Source: Microbacterium sp. SORGH_AS_0888 | GTDB taxonomy: Bacteria; Actinomycetota; Actinomycetes; Actinomycetales; Microbacteriaceae | NCBI RefSeq assembly: GCF_030818905.1 | Contig: NZ_JAUTAZ010000001.1 | Location: 2,852,001 to 2,916,000, forward strand | Direction: 5' to 3' | DNA length: 64,000 nucleotides | In this document: piece after piece, positions 17,616-26,712 of the stretch | Layout of the letters: each line of letters starts with the position of its first letter | Position numbering within the stretch: the first letter of the stretch is position 1 | Translations under genes and position numbers: made by a program | The notes under the pieces: model-generated | What the model saw: only the letters and a program-made list of their open reading frames with translations | Database searches by the model: none | Told to the model about the DNA's origin: nothing

Positions 17616-19322
17616 TCAGCCCCGCGACCGCCACAGCCGCGCGTACTCGCCGTCGCGCTCCAACAGCTGGGCGTGCGTGCCCTCCTCCACGACGGCACCG
17701 TCGACGAGCACGACGATCCGGTCGGCGGATGCCGCCTGCTCGAGGCGGTGCGTGACCACGAGCGCCCCGCGACCCGCTGTCACGGCATCCGCCGCCGTGT
17801 CGAGCCGCCCCGCGACCGCGGAGCCGGCCTCCGCGGTCGGCTCGTCGAGGATCACCACGGCGGGGTCGGCGAGCTCGGCGCGAGCCAGCGCCAGCAGCTG
17901 CGCCTGCACGGGCGACAGGGGCATCCCCTCAGCGCCCACCACGGTGTCCAGCCCTTCCGGCAGCTCGTCCAGCAGCGTGGACCCGCCGATGCGGTCCAGC
18001 GCCGCGCGCATCCGTGCATCGTCCGCATCGGCCGCCGCGAGCCGGAGGTTCTCGCGCAGCGTGCCGTCGAAGACGTGCGTCTCCTGCGTGACCAGCACCA
18101 GCCGTCCCGTGGTCCGCCGCACGGCACCGTCGAGCGGATCATGGACGCCTGCGGCGATGCCCGCCACCGTGCTCTTGCCGGCGCCCGACGCGCCGACGAC
18201 GGCGACGGTCTCGCCCGCCGACACGACGAGGTCCACCCCGTGGAGCACGGACGTGCCGGGGGAGTAGCCGAAACGCACCCGATCCAGTCGCAGCACCTCG
18301 GGTGCGGATGTCGGACCCGGTGCCGCGAGGGGCCCCGGGGCGGCGAGGCCCACCCCCGCGATCCGCGAGAGCGAAGCGGTCGCCGACAGCAGGTCGTCGA
18401 CGACGAACAGGAGCATGTTGATCGGGTCGAAGAGGCGAAGGAACAGCAGCATGGCCGCCGTGGTCGCGCCGGCGCTTCCTCCTCCGTGCTCGACGAGGAG
18501 GGATCCCACGACGAGGAGCCCCGCCATCCCGAGGAACTCCGCGAGGTTGAGGCGGGCGAAGAATCGGTTCTGCACGACCACGGCGCGGACGACCCAGCGC
18601 ACGACCGCCCAGGAGGATCGGCCGACCAGCTCGGTCCGCGAGGCCTCGAGCCCGTAGGCGTGGACCGTGCCGATGCCGTGCAGCGTCTCGAGCACGTGAC
18701 CGGCTCGCTCGGCCATCGCGGCCCGTTCGCGGGCGTAGACCGCCGGTGCGGCCCGCGAGAACCGGCGTGCCGCGAAGACGTGCACGGGGGTGATCGCGAG
18801 GAGGACCACGGCGTACCAGGGGTCGATCGCGGCCATTCCGGCCAGGGCCAGCACGATCGTGAACACCGAGCCGGTCACGGCGGGCACCACGGCCGGCGCG
18901 GCCTCCGCGACCCGGGCGACGTCGTCGCCGGCCCGGGACACGACATCCCCCTCCCCGGCCCTTTCGACGCGGGACTGCGGAAGGCGCAGCGCCGCCGCCA
19001 CCATGTCCTCGCGCATCCGGGCGAGCGCCGGTTCGAACAGTGCGGCACCGACCGCGATCCCCAGTCCCGTGAGCGCCGCCGTGCCGATCATGGCGGATGC
19101 CGCCGTGAGCGCCGCCATCCAGATGCTCCCCGTCTCGCCCGCGCCGACCGCATCCACCATCGCGCCGAAGGCGAACGGCGGGACGAGGCCGAGCGCGGCC
19201 GCGACCAGCAGCAGCACGGCGAGCGGGAGCACGAGGAGGCGACGACGGCCGGCGGCGGCGAGGAACGTGCGCCACACGGTGCGCGCGTCGGCGAGCGGCA
19301 GCGGATCCGGTGCGGCACTCAT
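17616..19322 (-). CDS. ABC half-transporter (exporter fold), NBD with intact Walker A but altered signature
   Basis: A 568-residue protein: six transmembrane segments in the first 320 residues, then a nucleotide-binding domain. Walker A VVGASGAGKST and Walker B VVILDEPTAEA are intact, but the signature is LSPVQ instead of LSGGQ. It overlaps the preceding ABC gene by 4 bp and is last in the iron-box operon. Together with its partner it would form a heterodimer with one canonical and one degenerate ATP site, as in IrtAB- or TM287/288-type pairs. A siderophore substrate is inferred from the operon. Confidence 0.85.
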   Translation of the reverse strand: MSAAPDPLPLADARTVWRTFLAAAGRRRLLVLPLAVLLLVAAALGLVPPFAFGAMVDAVGAGETGSIWMAALTAASAMIGTAALTGLGIAVGAALFEPALARMREDMVAAALRLPQSRVERAGEGDVVSRAGDDVARVAEAAPAVVPAVTGSVFTIVLALAGMAAIDPWYAVVLLAITPVHVFAARRFSRAAPAVYARERAAMAERAGHVLETLHGIGTVHAYGLEASRTELVGRSSWAVVRWVVRAVVVQNRFFARLNLAEFLGMAGLLVVGSLLVEHGGGSAGATTAAMLLFLRLFDPINMLLFVVDDLLSATASLSRIAGVGLAAPGPLAAPGPTSAPEVLRLDRVRFGYSPGTSVLHGVDLVVSAGETVAVVGASGAGKSTVAGIAAGVHDPLDGAVRRTTGRLVLVTQETHVFDGTLRENLRLAAADADDARMRAALDRIGGSTLLDELPEGLDTVVGAEGMPLSPVQAQLLALARAELADPAVVILDEPTAEAGSAVAGRLDTAADAVTAGRGALVVTHRLEQAASADRIVVLVDGAVVEEGTHAQLLERDGEYARLWRSRG

Positions 19323-20905
19323 CCGTCGGCTCCGGGAGGCGTCGGCCTCACGATCCGATCCGCGGCGGCCTGCAGCAGGCTGGACCGCGTGACGATGAGC
19401 GTGCGGCCCGTTCCGCGCGCCTCTCGCAGCCGCGCCGCGATGCGCGCCTCGGTCGCGGCGTCGACCGCGGTCGTCGGCTCGTGCAGCAGGAGGGTGCCCG
19501 GCCGGCGTGCCAGGGCCCGCGCGAGGGCGACGCGTTGCCGCTGCCCGCCCGACAGGCGCCGGCCGCGCTCGCCCACCTCGGTCGCGAGCCCGGCGGGCAG
19601 ACCCGATGAGACGTCGGCGGCACGCGCCGCGGCCTCGAGCGCCGCCGTGTCGACGCACGCGAGGGAGATGTTCTCGGCCGCCGTGCCGCGGAACAGGTCG
19701 GCCTCGTGGGGTGCGACGAGCACGTCGCCGCCGTGCCGGGAGAGCCCGAGGGCGAGTCTTCTCGCATACGTCTCGTCCGCGTCGACGGCGACCACCTCGC
19801 CGGAACCGACCCGGATGCCGTCCACCACGAGGTCGTCGCCCTCGACGTGCACCGGCACGACTGCGGGACCCTCCTCGGGCGTCGCGGGCGCGGGGCGCAG
19901 CACGGGCAACAGACGCGCGGCCGAGGAGGCAGCGGTCGCCCACGTCGTCGCGACGTCCTGCGTGAGCGAGCGCAGGGGAGAGGCGAGGAACTGGGTCAGG
20001 CCCACGACGGCGACGAACGCGCCCGCGGGAACCGCGCCGGCGACCGCTGCCAGCGCCGTGGCGAGGGCGACCGCGACCACGAGGACGCCGCTCGCCGACT
20101 GCGCGAGCGTGACCAGGGCGCCTTCTGCGCGCCGGGCGCGGACGGTGCGGGTGAGCGCCCGGCGGCTGGCGGCGGTGTAGCGCGCGGCGGCCTCCGCCTC
20201 GGCGCCGAGTCCGCGGATGACGCGGTAGCCGGCCATGAGGTCGGCGGCTCCCGATGCCGCTTCCGCGGCGGCCTCCTGCTCGAGCGCGCTGCGCCGTCGA
20301 AGCGGGCGCCCGAGGACGTCCGTCGACCAGAGGACGAGCACCGACCCCGCGATGACGGCGACGCCGATGGGCCAGGAGATCGTCACCAGCACGGCGGCCG
20401 CGAACAGGATGCCGGCGGCTTGGCCCACGGGGTAGACCGCGAGCTCGACCGCGGCCGCCAGCCGGGACGCGTCCGAGGTCGCGAGCGCGAGCGCGGCGCC
20501 CGGACGGCGCGTCGTCTCGTCCGCCCGCGCCGGGTCCATCGCCCGTTCAGACACCCGCATCCGCAGGTGATGCTCGACGCTCTGCGCTGCGATCGTGGCC
20601 AGCCGCGATCCGAAGCGGTACGAGAACGACAGCATCGCGAAGTCGGCGGCCAGGGCGGCAAGCCAGAACACGAGCTGGCGCACGTCGCCGGTCGTGACGG
20701 CGCGGTCGATCGCCAGACCCATGAGCACCGGCACGAGAGCCTCGCCGATCTGGTGCAGGACGCTCAGCGCCGCCGCGGGGACGCTCCATCTCGGCGCGGC
20801 GGTCATGGCGCGGGCGACGAGCGCCCGTGGCCCGCGCGCCCGTGCCAGGTCGCGCACGGCAACGGGAGCCGCCGGGCCTGCCGGGGCGGGCGCCGCGCGG
20901 ATCAC
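19319..20905 (-). CDS. ABC half-transporter (exporter fold), NBD with degenerate Walker A
   Basis: A 528-residue partner of the next gene. The membrane domain begins with QIGEALVPVLMGLAIDRAV. In the NBD the Walker A GxxGxGK(S/T) is lost (VDADETYARRLALGLS occupies its place) and Walker B has His for Asp (LLLHEPTTAVD), while LSGGQRQRVALARAL is intact. This mirrors the defect in its partner, so the pair should have a single competent ATP site. GTG 20905 overlaps the upstream ATPase stop by 4 bp. Confidence 0.85.
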   Translation of the reverse strand: MIRAAPAPAGPAAPVAVRDLARARGPRALVARAMTAAPRWSVPAAALSVLHQIGEALVPVLMGLAIDRAVTTGDVRQLVFWLAALAADFAMLSFSYRFGSRLATIAAQSVEHHLRMRVSERAMDPARADETTRRPGAALALATSDASRLAAAVELAVYPVGQAAGILFAAAVLVTISWPIGVAVIAGSVLVLWSTDVLGRPLRRRSALEQEAAAEAASGAADLMAGYRVIRGLGAEAEAAARYTAASRRALTRTVRARRAEGALVTLAQSASGVLVVAVALATALAAVAGAVPAGAFVAVVGLTQFLASPLRSLTQDVATTWATAASSAARLLPVLRPAPATPEEGPAVVPVHVEGDDLVVDGIRVGSGEVVAVDADETYARRLALGLSRHGGDVLVAPHEADLFRGTAAENISLACVDTAALEAAARAADVSSGLPAGLATEVGERGRRLSGGQRQRVALARALARRPGTLLLHEPTTAVDAATEARIAARLREARGTGRTLIVTRSSLLQAAADRIVRPTPPGADG

Positions 20906-21699
20906 GGCGCGCTCCGAGCCCGCCGCCCCAGGGGGAACACGGCGGGCGTGCCGCTGACCGGGTCGGCCGCGACGACGCACGAGAGACCGAAGACCTGCTC
21001 GACGAGCTCGGCCGTCACGATCTCGCGGGGGTCGCCCGCGGCGGCCACGGCGCCGTCCTTCATCGCGATCAGGTGGGTGCCGTAGCGGGCGGCGTGGCCG
21101 AGGTCGTGCAGGACCGCGACGATCGTCGTCCCCCTCTCGTGCAGCTCCGAGAACAGCTCCATGAGCTCGATCTGGTGGGCGATGTCGAGGAACGTGGTCG
21201 GCTCGTCCAGGAGCAGGATGCCGGTCTGCTGCGCGAGCGCCATGGCCACCCAGACGCGCTGACGCTGACCGCCGGACAGCTCGTCGACGCGTCGGCCCGA
21301 CACGTCGGTCACCCCCGTGGCCGCCATGGCCTCCGCGACGGCGTGCTCGTCGAGCGCCGACCAGCGCCGGAGCGGGCCCTGGTGCGGGTGACGGCCCCGG
21401 GCGACCAGCTCGGCGACCGTGATGCCGTCGGGCGCGAGGGAGGTCTGGGGGAGGAGGCCGATGCGCCGTGCCACCTCGCGGGTGGGCAGGCCGTCGATGG
21501 CGGCGCCGTCGAGCAGCACCCTGCCGCGGGCGGGGCGCAGCAGACGCGAGAGCGTGCGCAGCAGTGTCGACTTTCCGCACGCGTTCGGCCCGACGATGAC
21601 GGTGAACGCGCCATCCGGGATCGCGACGGTCAGGTGATCGATGATCGGGCGCGCGCCATATCCGACCGTGATGGCCTCGGTGCGCAGTCGTTCGGTCAT
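20902..21699 (-). CDS. Iron-siderophore ABC transporter ATP-binding protein (FecE/FepC type)
   Basis: A 265-residue ATPase: Walker A VGPNACGKSTL, signature ELSGGQRQRVWVAMALAQ, Walker B ILLLDEPTTFLD, H-loop VLHDL. The RHPHQGPL segment and TTFLDIAHQIELMEL are characteristic of ferric-siderophore importers. The ATG overlaps the stop of the second FecCD permease by 4 bp. It is expected to drive the permease pair encoded next to it. Confidence 0.92.
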   Translation of the reverse strand: MTERLRTEAITVGYGARPIIDHLTVAIPDGAFTVIVGPNACGKSTLLRTLSRLLRPARGRVLLDGAAIDGLPTREVARRIGLLPQTSLAPDGITVAELVARGRHPHQGPLRRWSALDEHAVAEAMAATGVTDVSGRRVDELSGGQRQRVWVAMALAQQTGILLLDEPTTFLDIAHQIELMELFSELHERGTTIVAVLHDLGHAARYGTHLIAMKDGAVAAAGDPREIVTAELVEQVFGLSCVVAADPVSGTPAVFPLGRRARSAP

Positions 21700-22751
21700 G
21701 CTCTCCTCCGGGTCTGTCGGATCAGGATGCCGCAGAGGTAGGCGCCGCCGACGACCACCGTCACCACGCCGACGGGGAGCGGAACGGGCAGCGCGTGCTG
21801 CGCGACCACGTCCGAGACCGAGAGCAGGAGCGCGCCCATGGCGGCTGCGCTCGCGAGGCCGACGCCGGCCGTGTCCGCGATCCGGCGGGCGAGTTGCGGG
21901 GCCGCGAGCGCGATGAACGCGATGGGGCCGGCGACCGCGACGACCGACGCGGTCAGCGCGACCGCGCAGACGATGAGCCCCGCGCTCGCCGCCTGCGGCC
22001 GGACGCCGAGGCTCCGCGCCGCGTCGTCGCCGAGCTCCAGCATCCGCAGCGGCGTCGCGAGGGCGCACAGCAGCGCGGCGACGACGCCGATGACGACCGC
22101 CGCCGGCACGAGGGTCGCCCACGTGACGTCGCTGAGCGACCCGGCTCCCCATACGGCGGCGTTCATGGCGACCTCCCGCCGCGCCCGCAGCAGCAGGTAG
22201 GTGCTGAGCGCGGTGAGCATCGCGCTCATGCCGATGCCGACGACGATGAGGCGGAGGCCGTGGACCCCGTTGCGCCACGCGAGAAGGTACACGGCCGCCG
22301 TCGTGGCGAGGCCGCCCAGGAGCGACCCCGAGGCCGTCGCGACGAAGCCGCCGCCGAAGAGGATGATCGCCCCGATCCCCCCGGCGTACGCGCCGCTGGT
22401 GAGACCGATCACGTCGGGGCTTGCGAGCGCGTTCCGGGTGAGCGACTGGAACACGGCGCCGGCGGCGCCCAGAGCCGCACCGAACAGCAGGGCGGCGAGC
22501 ACGCGCGGCAGCCGCCAGTCGCGCACGACGGTGGTCGCCGTCCCCGTCTCCGTGCCGAGCAGGGCCGACAGCACGCGATCGGGCCCGAGCATCAGATCGC
22601 CCAGGCACAGGCCGAGCAGGGACACCGCGGCGGCGAGCACGAGGAACGTGCAGCCGGCCGCGAGGGGCCGGCTGCGGGCGATCGCCGAGAGCACGCCCAC
22701 CCGGACGGTGAGGATGCCGACGCCGAAGTCGATCCTGCTCGGCGTGCTCAT
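21696..22751 (-). CDS. FecCD family siderophore permease (second subunit)
   Basis: A 351-residue permease with about nine to ten transmembrane segments and FecCD motifs: RVLAALLFGAALGAAGAVFQ, NALASPDVIGLTSGA, GPIAFIALAAPQLAR. Relatives form heterodimers in the membrane that move Fe-siderophores. It overlaps the ATPase gene and the first permease gene by 4 bp each. Confidence 0.92.
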   Translation of the reverse strand: MSTPSRIDFGVGILTVRVGVLSAIARSRPLAAGCTFLVLAAAVSLLGLCLGDLMLGPDRVLSALLGTETGTATTVVRDWRLPRVLAALLFGAALGAAGAVFQSLTRNALASPDVIGLTSGAYAGGIGAIILFGGGFVATASGSLLGGLATTAAVYLLAWRNGVHGLRLIVVGIGMSAMLTALSTYLLLRARREVAMNAAVWGAGSLSDVTWATLVPAAVVIGVVAALLCALATPLRMLELGDDAARSLGVRPQAASAGLIVCAVALTASVVAVAGPIAFIALAAPQLARRIADTAGVGLASAAAMGALLLSVSDVVAQHALPVPLPVGVVTVVVGGAYLCGILIRQTRRRA

Positions 22752-23785
22752 GATGTCCCCGTCCGCATCCGCCGGGCCACCGCGATGAGCGCGGGCCCGC
22801 CGATGAAGGCGCACATGACCCCCACGGGGACCTCGGACGGGAAGAGCGCGACGCGGCCCACGATGTCGGAGCCGAGGACCACGAGCGGCCCGAGCAGGGC
22901 ACTGACCGCCAGGATCCCGCGCTGATCGGGGCCGACGAGCCGGCGTGCGGCGTGGGGCACCATGAGCCCGATGAAGCCGAGTGGGCCGGCGAGCGCCGTC
23001 GCTCCGCCGGCGAGGAGCGTGACGGCCAGGACCGACAGGGCTCGGGTGCGTCCCACCCGTGCGCCGAGGGCGACGGCCAGATCGTCGCCCATCCCGAGGG
23101 CGTTGAGGGACCGGCCGATCGACCAGGCGAGCACGGCGCCGGCGACGACGACCGGCGCCGTCGGGGCGATCACCTCCCACCCCCGTTCGACGAGCGTGCC
23201 CGCGTTCCAGCTCCGCAGCCGGTCGAAGCCGCGGGGGCTCCACAGTGTGAGGCCCGTCATGACGCCGGTGAGCACCGCGGCGGTCGCGGCTCCGGCGAGG
23301 GTGAGGCGGACCGGATCGACCCGTCCCGAGGCGCCGATCGCGAACACCGCGACCGTGACCAGGAGCGCACCGACCGCGGCGAACCCGGTGTCCTGCAGCG
23401 TCGTGGTCGTGCCGAACAGCACGACGCCCACCGCGACGGCGACGCTCGCTCCGGCGTTCACCCCGAGCAGGCCGGGGTCGCCCAGCGGGTTGCGGGTGAG
23501 GGCCTGGATGACGGCGCCGGCGACGCCGAGCCCGACGCCGACGACGAGGGCGGCGACCGTGCGAGGCACACGCATCCCGACCACGATGCGGCCGATGTCG
23601 TCGGTGACGGGGGAGACGAGGGCGTGCGCGACATCCGTGGGCGGGATCCAGCGTGAGCCCACCGCCAGGCTGAGGGCGCACATCGCGACCAGCAGCGCCG
23701 CCGCGCCGGTCATGCCGAGGGCGCGGCGCCGCGGTCCCCTGCCCGCCGCCGGGCGGCGTGCAGGGGACACGAGAGGTGTCGCCAC
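22748..23785 (-). CDS. FecCD family siderophore permease (first subunit)
   Basis: A 345-residue permease paralogous to the next gene: RVPRTVAALVVGVGLGVAGA, TRNPLGDPGLLGVNAGAS, GPLGFIGLMVPHAAR. ATG 23785 follows the binding-protein stop by 6 bp. It forms the translocation channel with the second permease. Confidence 0.92.
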   Translation of the reverse strand: MATPLVSPARRPAAGRGPRRRALGMTGAAALLVAMCALSLAVGSRWIPPTDVAHALVSPVTDDIGRIVVGMRVPRTVAALVVGVGLGVAGAVIQALTRNPLGDPGLLGVNAGASVAVAVGVVLFGTTTTLQDTGFAAVGALLVTVAVFAIGASGRVDPVRLTLAGAATAAVLTGVMTGLTLWSPRGFDRLRSWNAGTLVERGWEVIAPTAPVVVAGAVLAWSIGRSLNALGMGDDLAVALGARVGRTRALSVLAVTLLAGGATALAGPLGFIGLMVPHAARRLVGPDQRGILAVSALLGPLVVLGSDIVGRVALFPSEVPVGVMCAFIGGPALIAVARRMRTGTS

Positions 23786-23791
23786 GGGGCG

Positions 23792-24856
23792 TCAGCCCTC
23801 GATGCTCTGCGGTGCGGTGCCGGCGACGGCGTCGGCCAGCCGGGGCACGAGCTTCTCGACGACGTACTTCTGGCTCAGCGGAGTCAGGAAGTAGATGGCG
23901 CCCGCGAGGGTCCCGTCCGTGAACACCGCGTGGCGCCCGGTCACGGCGCGCAGGCTCGAGACGGTGCCGAAGTCGAGCACCTGCTTCACGCCCGACTCCT
24001 CCTCCGTCGCGAAGACGATGACGTCGGCATCCATGAGGTTCGTGTTCTCGGCCGAGAGCTGAGCCTGCTGGCCCGCTTCGGCGGCGTACTTCTCCAGGCC
24101 GGGCGTCATCCGGAACCCGAGATCGGTCAGGAAGTCGGTGTTCAGACCGTCGGGGTAGACGTAGAGCTGGCCGTCGTAGGGCGCGCCCTGGGAGAAGGTC
24201 GCGGTGAGACCGGCGAACTCGGGGTGCGCCGTCGCTGCGTCGCGATAGGCGTCCGCGACGTCCTGGATGAGCCTCTCGCCCTCGGCTGTCCGGCCGACGG
24301 CCTTCGCGATCTGGCGGGTCTGGTCCTGCCAGCTCGAGAAGAACCTCTCCGCGCCGGCCACGCTCGCGACGGTGGGAGCCAGGGCCGAGAGCTTCGTGTA
24401 GTCCTCCTCGGTCAGTCCCGCGTTGGTGCCGACGATGAGATCGGGATCGAGCGAGGCGATCTTCTCGTATTCGAAGCCGTCCGTCGTGTGGAGCACGACG
24501 GGGTCCGCGCCGTTCAGCAGGTCCGTCGCCCACGGCCACACGGCGTGGGGCTGCTCGCCGTACCATTCCGTCGTCGCGATCGGCGGGGTGCCGAGCTCGA
24601 GCAGGACGTCCTGCTCGGTGAGGCCCACGACGACGATGCGCTGCGGCTCGGCGGGGATCGTGGTGCTGCCGAACTGGTGCGTCACGGTCACGGGGAACGA
24701 GTCGCTGGGAGTGGTGCTATAGGTCGCGTTCCGGGCGGCGGCTGCCGGCGTGCCGCCGCCGCTGCACGCGGCGAGGCCGGTCGTCGCGATCGCGAGCGCG
24801 GTGAGGGCGGCGGCGATGCGCGAGCGCGCGCGAGGAACTCGGGAGATGCGGGTCAT
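23792..24856 (-). CDS. Iron-siderophore ABC transporter substrate-binding lipoprotein
   Basis: A 354-residue lipoprotein with lipobox GLAAC (Cys31) and a FecB/FepB periplasmic-binding fold: IPAEPQRIVVVGLTEQDVLLELG, IASLDPDLIVGTNAGLTEEDYTKLSALAPTV, and a C-terminal VSSLRAVTGRHAVF region. It captures ferric siderophore outside the cell. It is the first gene of the six-gene operon, and a DtxR/IdeR-like box lies 45 bp upstream of the start. Confidence 0.92.
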   Translation of the reverse strand: MTRISRVPRARSRIAAALTALAIATTGLAACSGGGTPAAAARNATYSTTPSDSFPVTVTHQFGSTTIPAEPQRIVVVGLTEQDVLLELGTPPIATTEWYGEQPHAVWPWATDLLNGADPVVLHTTDGFEYEKIASLDPDLIVGTNAGLTEEDYTKLSALAPTVASVAGAERFFSSWQDQTRQIAKAVGRTAEGERLIQDVADAYRDAATAHPEFAGLTATFSQGAPYDGQLYVYPDGLNTDFLTDLGFRMTPGLEKYAAEAGQQAQLSAENTNLMDADVIVFATEEESGVKQVLDFGTVSSLRAVTGRHAVFTDGTLAGAIYFLTPLSQKYVVEKLVPRLADAVAGTAPQSIEG

Positions 24857-24900
24857 GGCGGTCTTTCGTCGGAGGTCGGTGATGGCGCGCCGGGGCGGTG

Positions 24901-24919
24901 ACAGGTTAGCCTCGCCTAA
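24901..24919. promoter_or_regulatory. DtxR/IdeR-type iron box
   Basis: The sequence AGGTTAGCCTcgCCTAA (24903-24919) matches 15 of 17 positions of the same part of the 19-bp DtxR/IdeR consensus (TTAGGTTAGCCTAACCTAA); the two leftmost consensus bases differ. It sits between the siderophore operon and the divergent AraC gene, where iron-loaded DtxR-family repressor would block transcription. Counted by eye against the known consensus. Confidence 0.85.
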
Positions 24920-24955
24920 CCGCTCACCGCGATCGTTCCGAAAGGACAGCAATCC

Positions 24956-25778
24956 ATGCCGGCGAACACCGTGTTGACCGATTCCCTGGATTCGAGGTCC
25001 GAGAGCAGGGTTCTCGCGGCGGAGGATGTCGTGCAACCGACATCCGAGAATTTCGAGATCGAGAGCCTCATCGTGCCCGCCGGGCAGGGCTACGGCACGC
25101 ACTTCCACTCGAAGGACCAGCTCTCGTGGATGGCCGGCGGCGCCATGACGGTCTCGGTGGGCGCGGCGCGCTGGCACCTGCGTCGGGAGCACTTCGTCTG
25201 GATCCCGGCGGGCATGCTGCACGAGATGGTGTTCACCGAGCCGGGCGAGGTCATCAACGTCTACACGGACGTGGGGCTGCGTCCCGAGGGCGGGCGCTGG
25301 GACCGCCCCGGCACCCTGGGGGTGGACGCCCTCTCCGCCGCGATCCTCTGGCACCTGGTCGGCGAGTCGCGCGGTCTCGCGCGCAATCGGCTGTGCCTCC
25401 TGCTGCTGCGCGATCTGCTGCGCACGGCGGAGCAGCAGCACGACGCGCTCGCGCTGCCCTCCGATCCCCGCGCCCGCGCGGTCGCGGAGCGACTGGTGGC
25501 CGACCCGGGCGATCCGCGGGAGCTCGCTCAGTGGGCGACCGAGCTCGGCGTCAGCGCGCGCACGCTCTCTCGCGCCTTCCTCGCCGAGACCGGCTCGAGC
25601 TTCCGGCGCCTGGCGGCAGCTGGTGCGGATGAACGCCGCCGCGGAGGACATCCTGCGGGGCGCGTCCGTCTCCCTGGCGGCCGAGCGCGTCGGCTACGGG
25701 AGCGCGAGCGCGTTCATCGCGGCCTTCCGCGACCGCTTCGGCACGACACCCGTCCGCTACGCGCGCGCCCAGGCCTAG
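24956..25778 (+). pseudogene. AraC family transcriptional regulator, frameshifted in the HTH domain
   Basis: An N-terminal cupin-type sensor (FHSKDQLSWMAGGAMTVSVG, about residues 50-70) and the first AraC helix-turn-helix (LAQWATELGVSARTLSRAFL) read normally. At CGGCGCC (25604-25610) one extra C shifts the frame. Dropping one C restores RRWRQLVRMNAAAEDIL and ERVGYGSASAFIAAFRDRFG, ending at TAG 25776-25778. Without the fix the frame runs into a nonsense Arg-rich tail to 25783. Either a true inactivating indel or a sequencing error in a GC run. Divergent from the siderophore operon, so it probably co-regulated it. Confidence 0.8.
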
Positions 25779-25787
25779 GCTGACAGG

Positions 25788-26690
25788 GTGACCGTTTCGG
25801 AGATCTTCGACGCCGACCAGTGGATCCTCGCCCCCGGGGCGGAGGGCTACACCGACATCACCGCCCACGTCACGCACGACGGTCGCGTCGCGCGCATCGC
25901 CTTCGACCGGCCCGAGGTGCGCAACGCCTTCCGGCCGCACACGGTCGACGAGCTCTACCGCGCGCTCGACATCGCGCGCCAGGATCCGCGGATCGGGGCG
26001 GTCCTGCTGACCGGGAACGGCCCGAGCCCGAAGGACGGCGGCTGGGCGTTCTGCTCCGGCGGCGACCAGCGCATCCGTGGCCGCGACGGCTACAAGTACT
26101 CCGAGGACGAGACGACGGTGCACGACCCGGCGCGCGCCGGGCGGCTCCACATCCTCGAGGTGCAGCGTCTCATCCGGTTCATGCCGAAGGTCGTCATCGC
26201 GGTCATCCCCGGCTGGGCGGCGGGCGGCGGCCACTCGCTGCACGTGGTCTGCGACCTCTCGATCGCGTCGCGCGAGCACGGCCGGTTCAAGCAGACGGAT
26301 GCGGATGTCGGCTCTTTCGACGCCGGCTACGGCTCGGCCTACATGGCCCGTCAGGTCGGGCAGAAATTCGCCCGTGAGGTGTTCTTCCTCGCCGAGGAGT
26401 ACTCGGCCGACCGGGCGTATGAGATGGGCGCCGTCAACCGCGTCGTGCCTCACATCGACCTCGAGCGCGAGGCGCTGGCGATGGCCCGCACGATCCTCAC
26501 CAAGAGCCCGACCGCGATCCGCATGCTGAAGTACGCCTTCAACGCGGTCGACGACGGACTCGTCGGCCAGCAGGTGTTCGCGGGCGAGGCGACGCGCCTC
26601 GCGTACGGCACCGACGAGGCGGTCGAGGGTCGTGACGCGTTCCTGGAGAAGCGCGACCCGGACTGGTCGCCGCATCCGTGGCACTTCTGA
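25788..26690 (+). CDS. menB: 1,4-Dihydroxy-2-naphthoyl-CoA synthase
   Basis: A 300-residue crotonase-fold enzyme that closes the naphthoate ring from o-succinylbenzoyl-CoA. MenB-specific signatures are visible: FDRPEVRNAFRPHTVDEL, FCSGGDQRIRGRDGY, VIPGWAAGGGHSLHVVCDL, QTDADVGSFDAGYGSAYMA. GTG 25788 is preceded by TAGGCT at 25776-25781, overlapping the stop of the AraC gene, so it probably has its own leaderless promoter. Confidence 0.95.
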   Translation: MTVSEIFDADQWILAPGAEGYTDITAHVTHDGRVARIAFDRPEVRNAFRPHTVDELYRALDIARQDPRIGAVLLTGNGPSPKDGGWAFCSGGDQRIRGRDGYKYSEDETTVHDPARAGRLHILEVQRLIRFMPKVVIAVIPGWAAGGGHSLHVVCDLSIASREHGRFKQTDADVGSFDAGYGSAYMARQVGQKFAREVFFLAEEYSADRAYEMGAVNRVVPHIDLEREALAMARTILTKSPTAIRMLKYAFNAVDDGLVGQQVFAGEATRLAYGTDEAVEGRDAFLEKRDPDWSPHPWHF

Positions 26691-26712
26691 TGCGCGGCCG
26701 GCGGGGGAGGCG

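Noticed and set aside
23792..25651. Long extended frame joining the siderophore-binding protein to upstream sequence
   Set aside because: The added N-terminal part is antisense to the AraC gene and would bury the signal peptide; the lipobox fixes the start at 24856.
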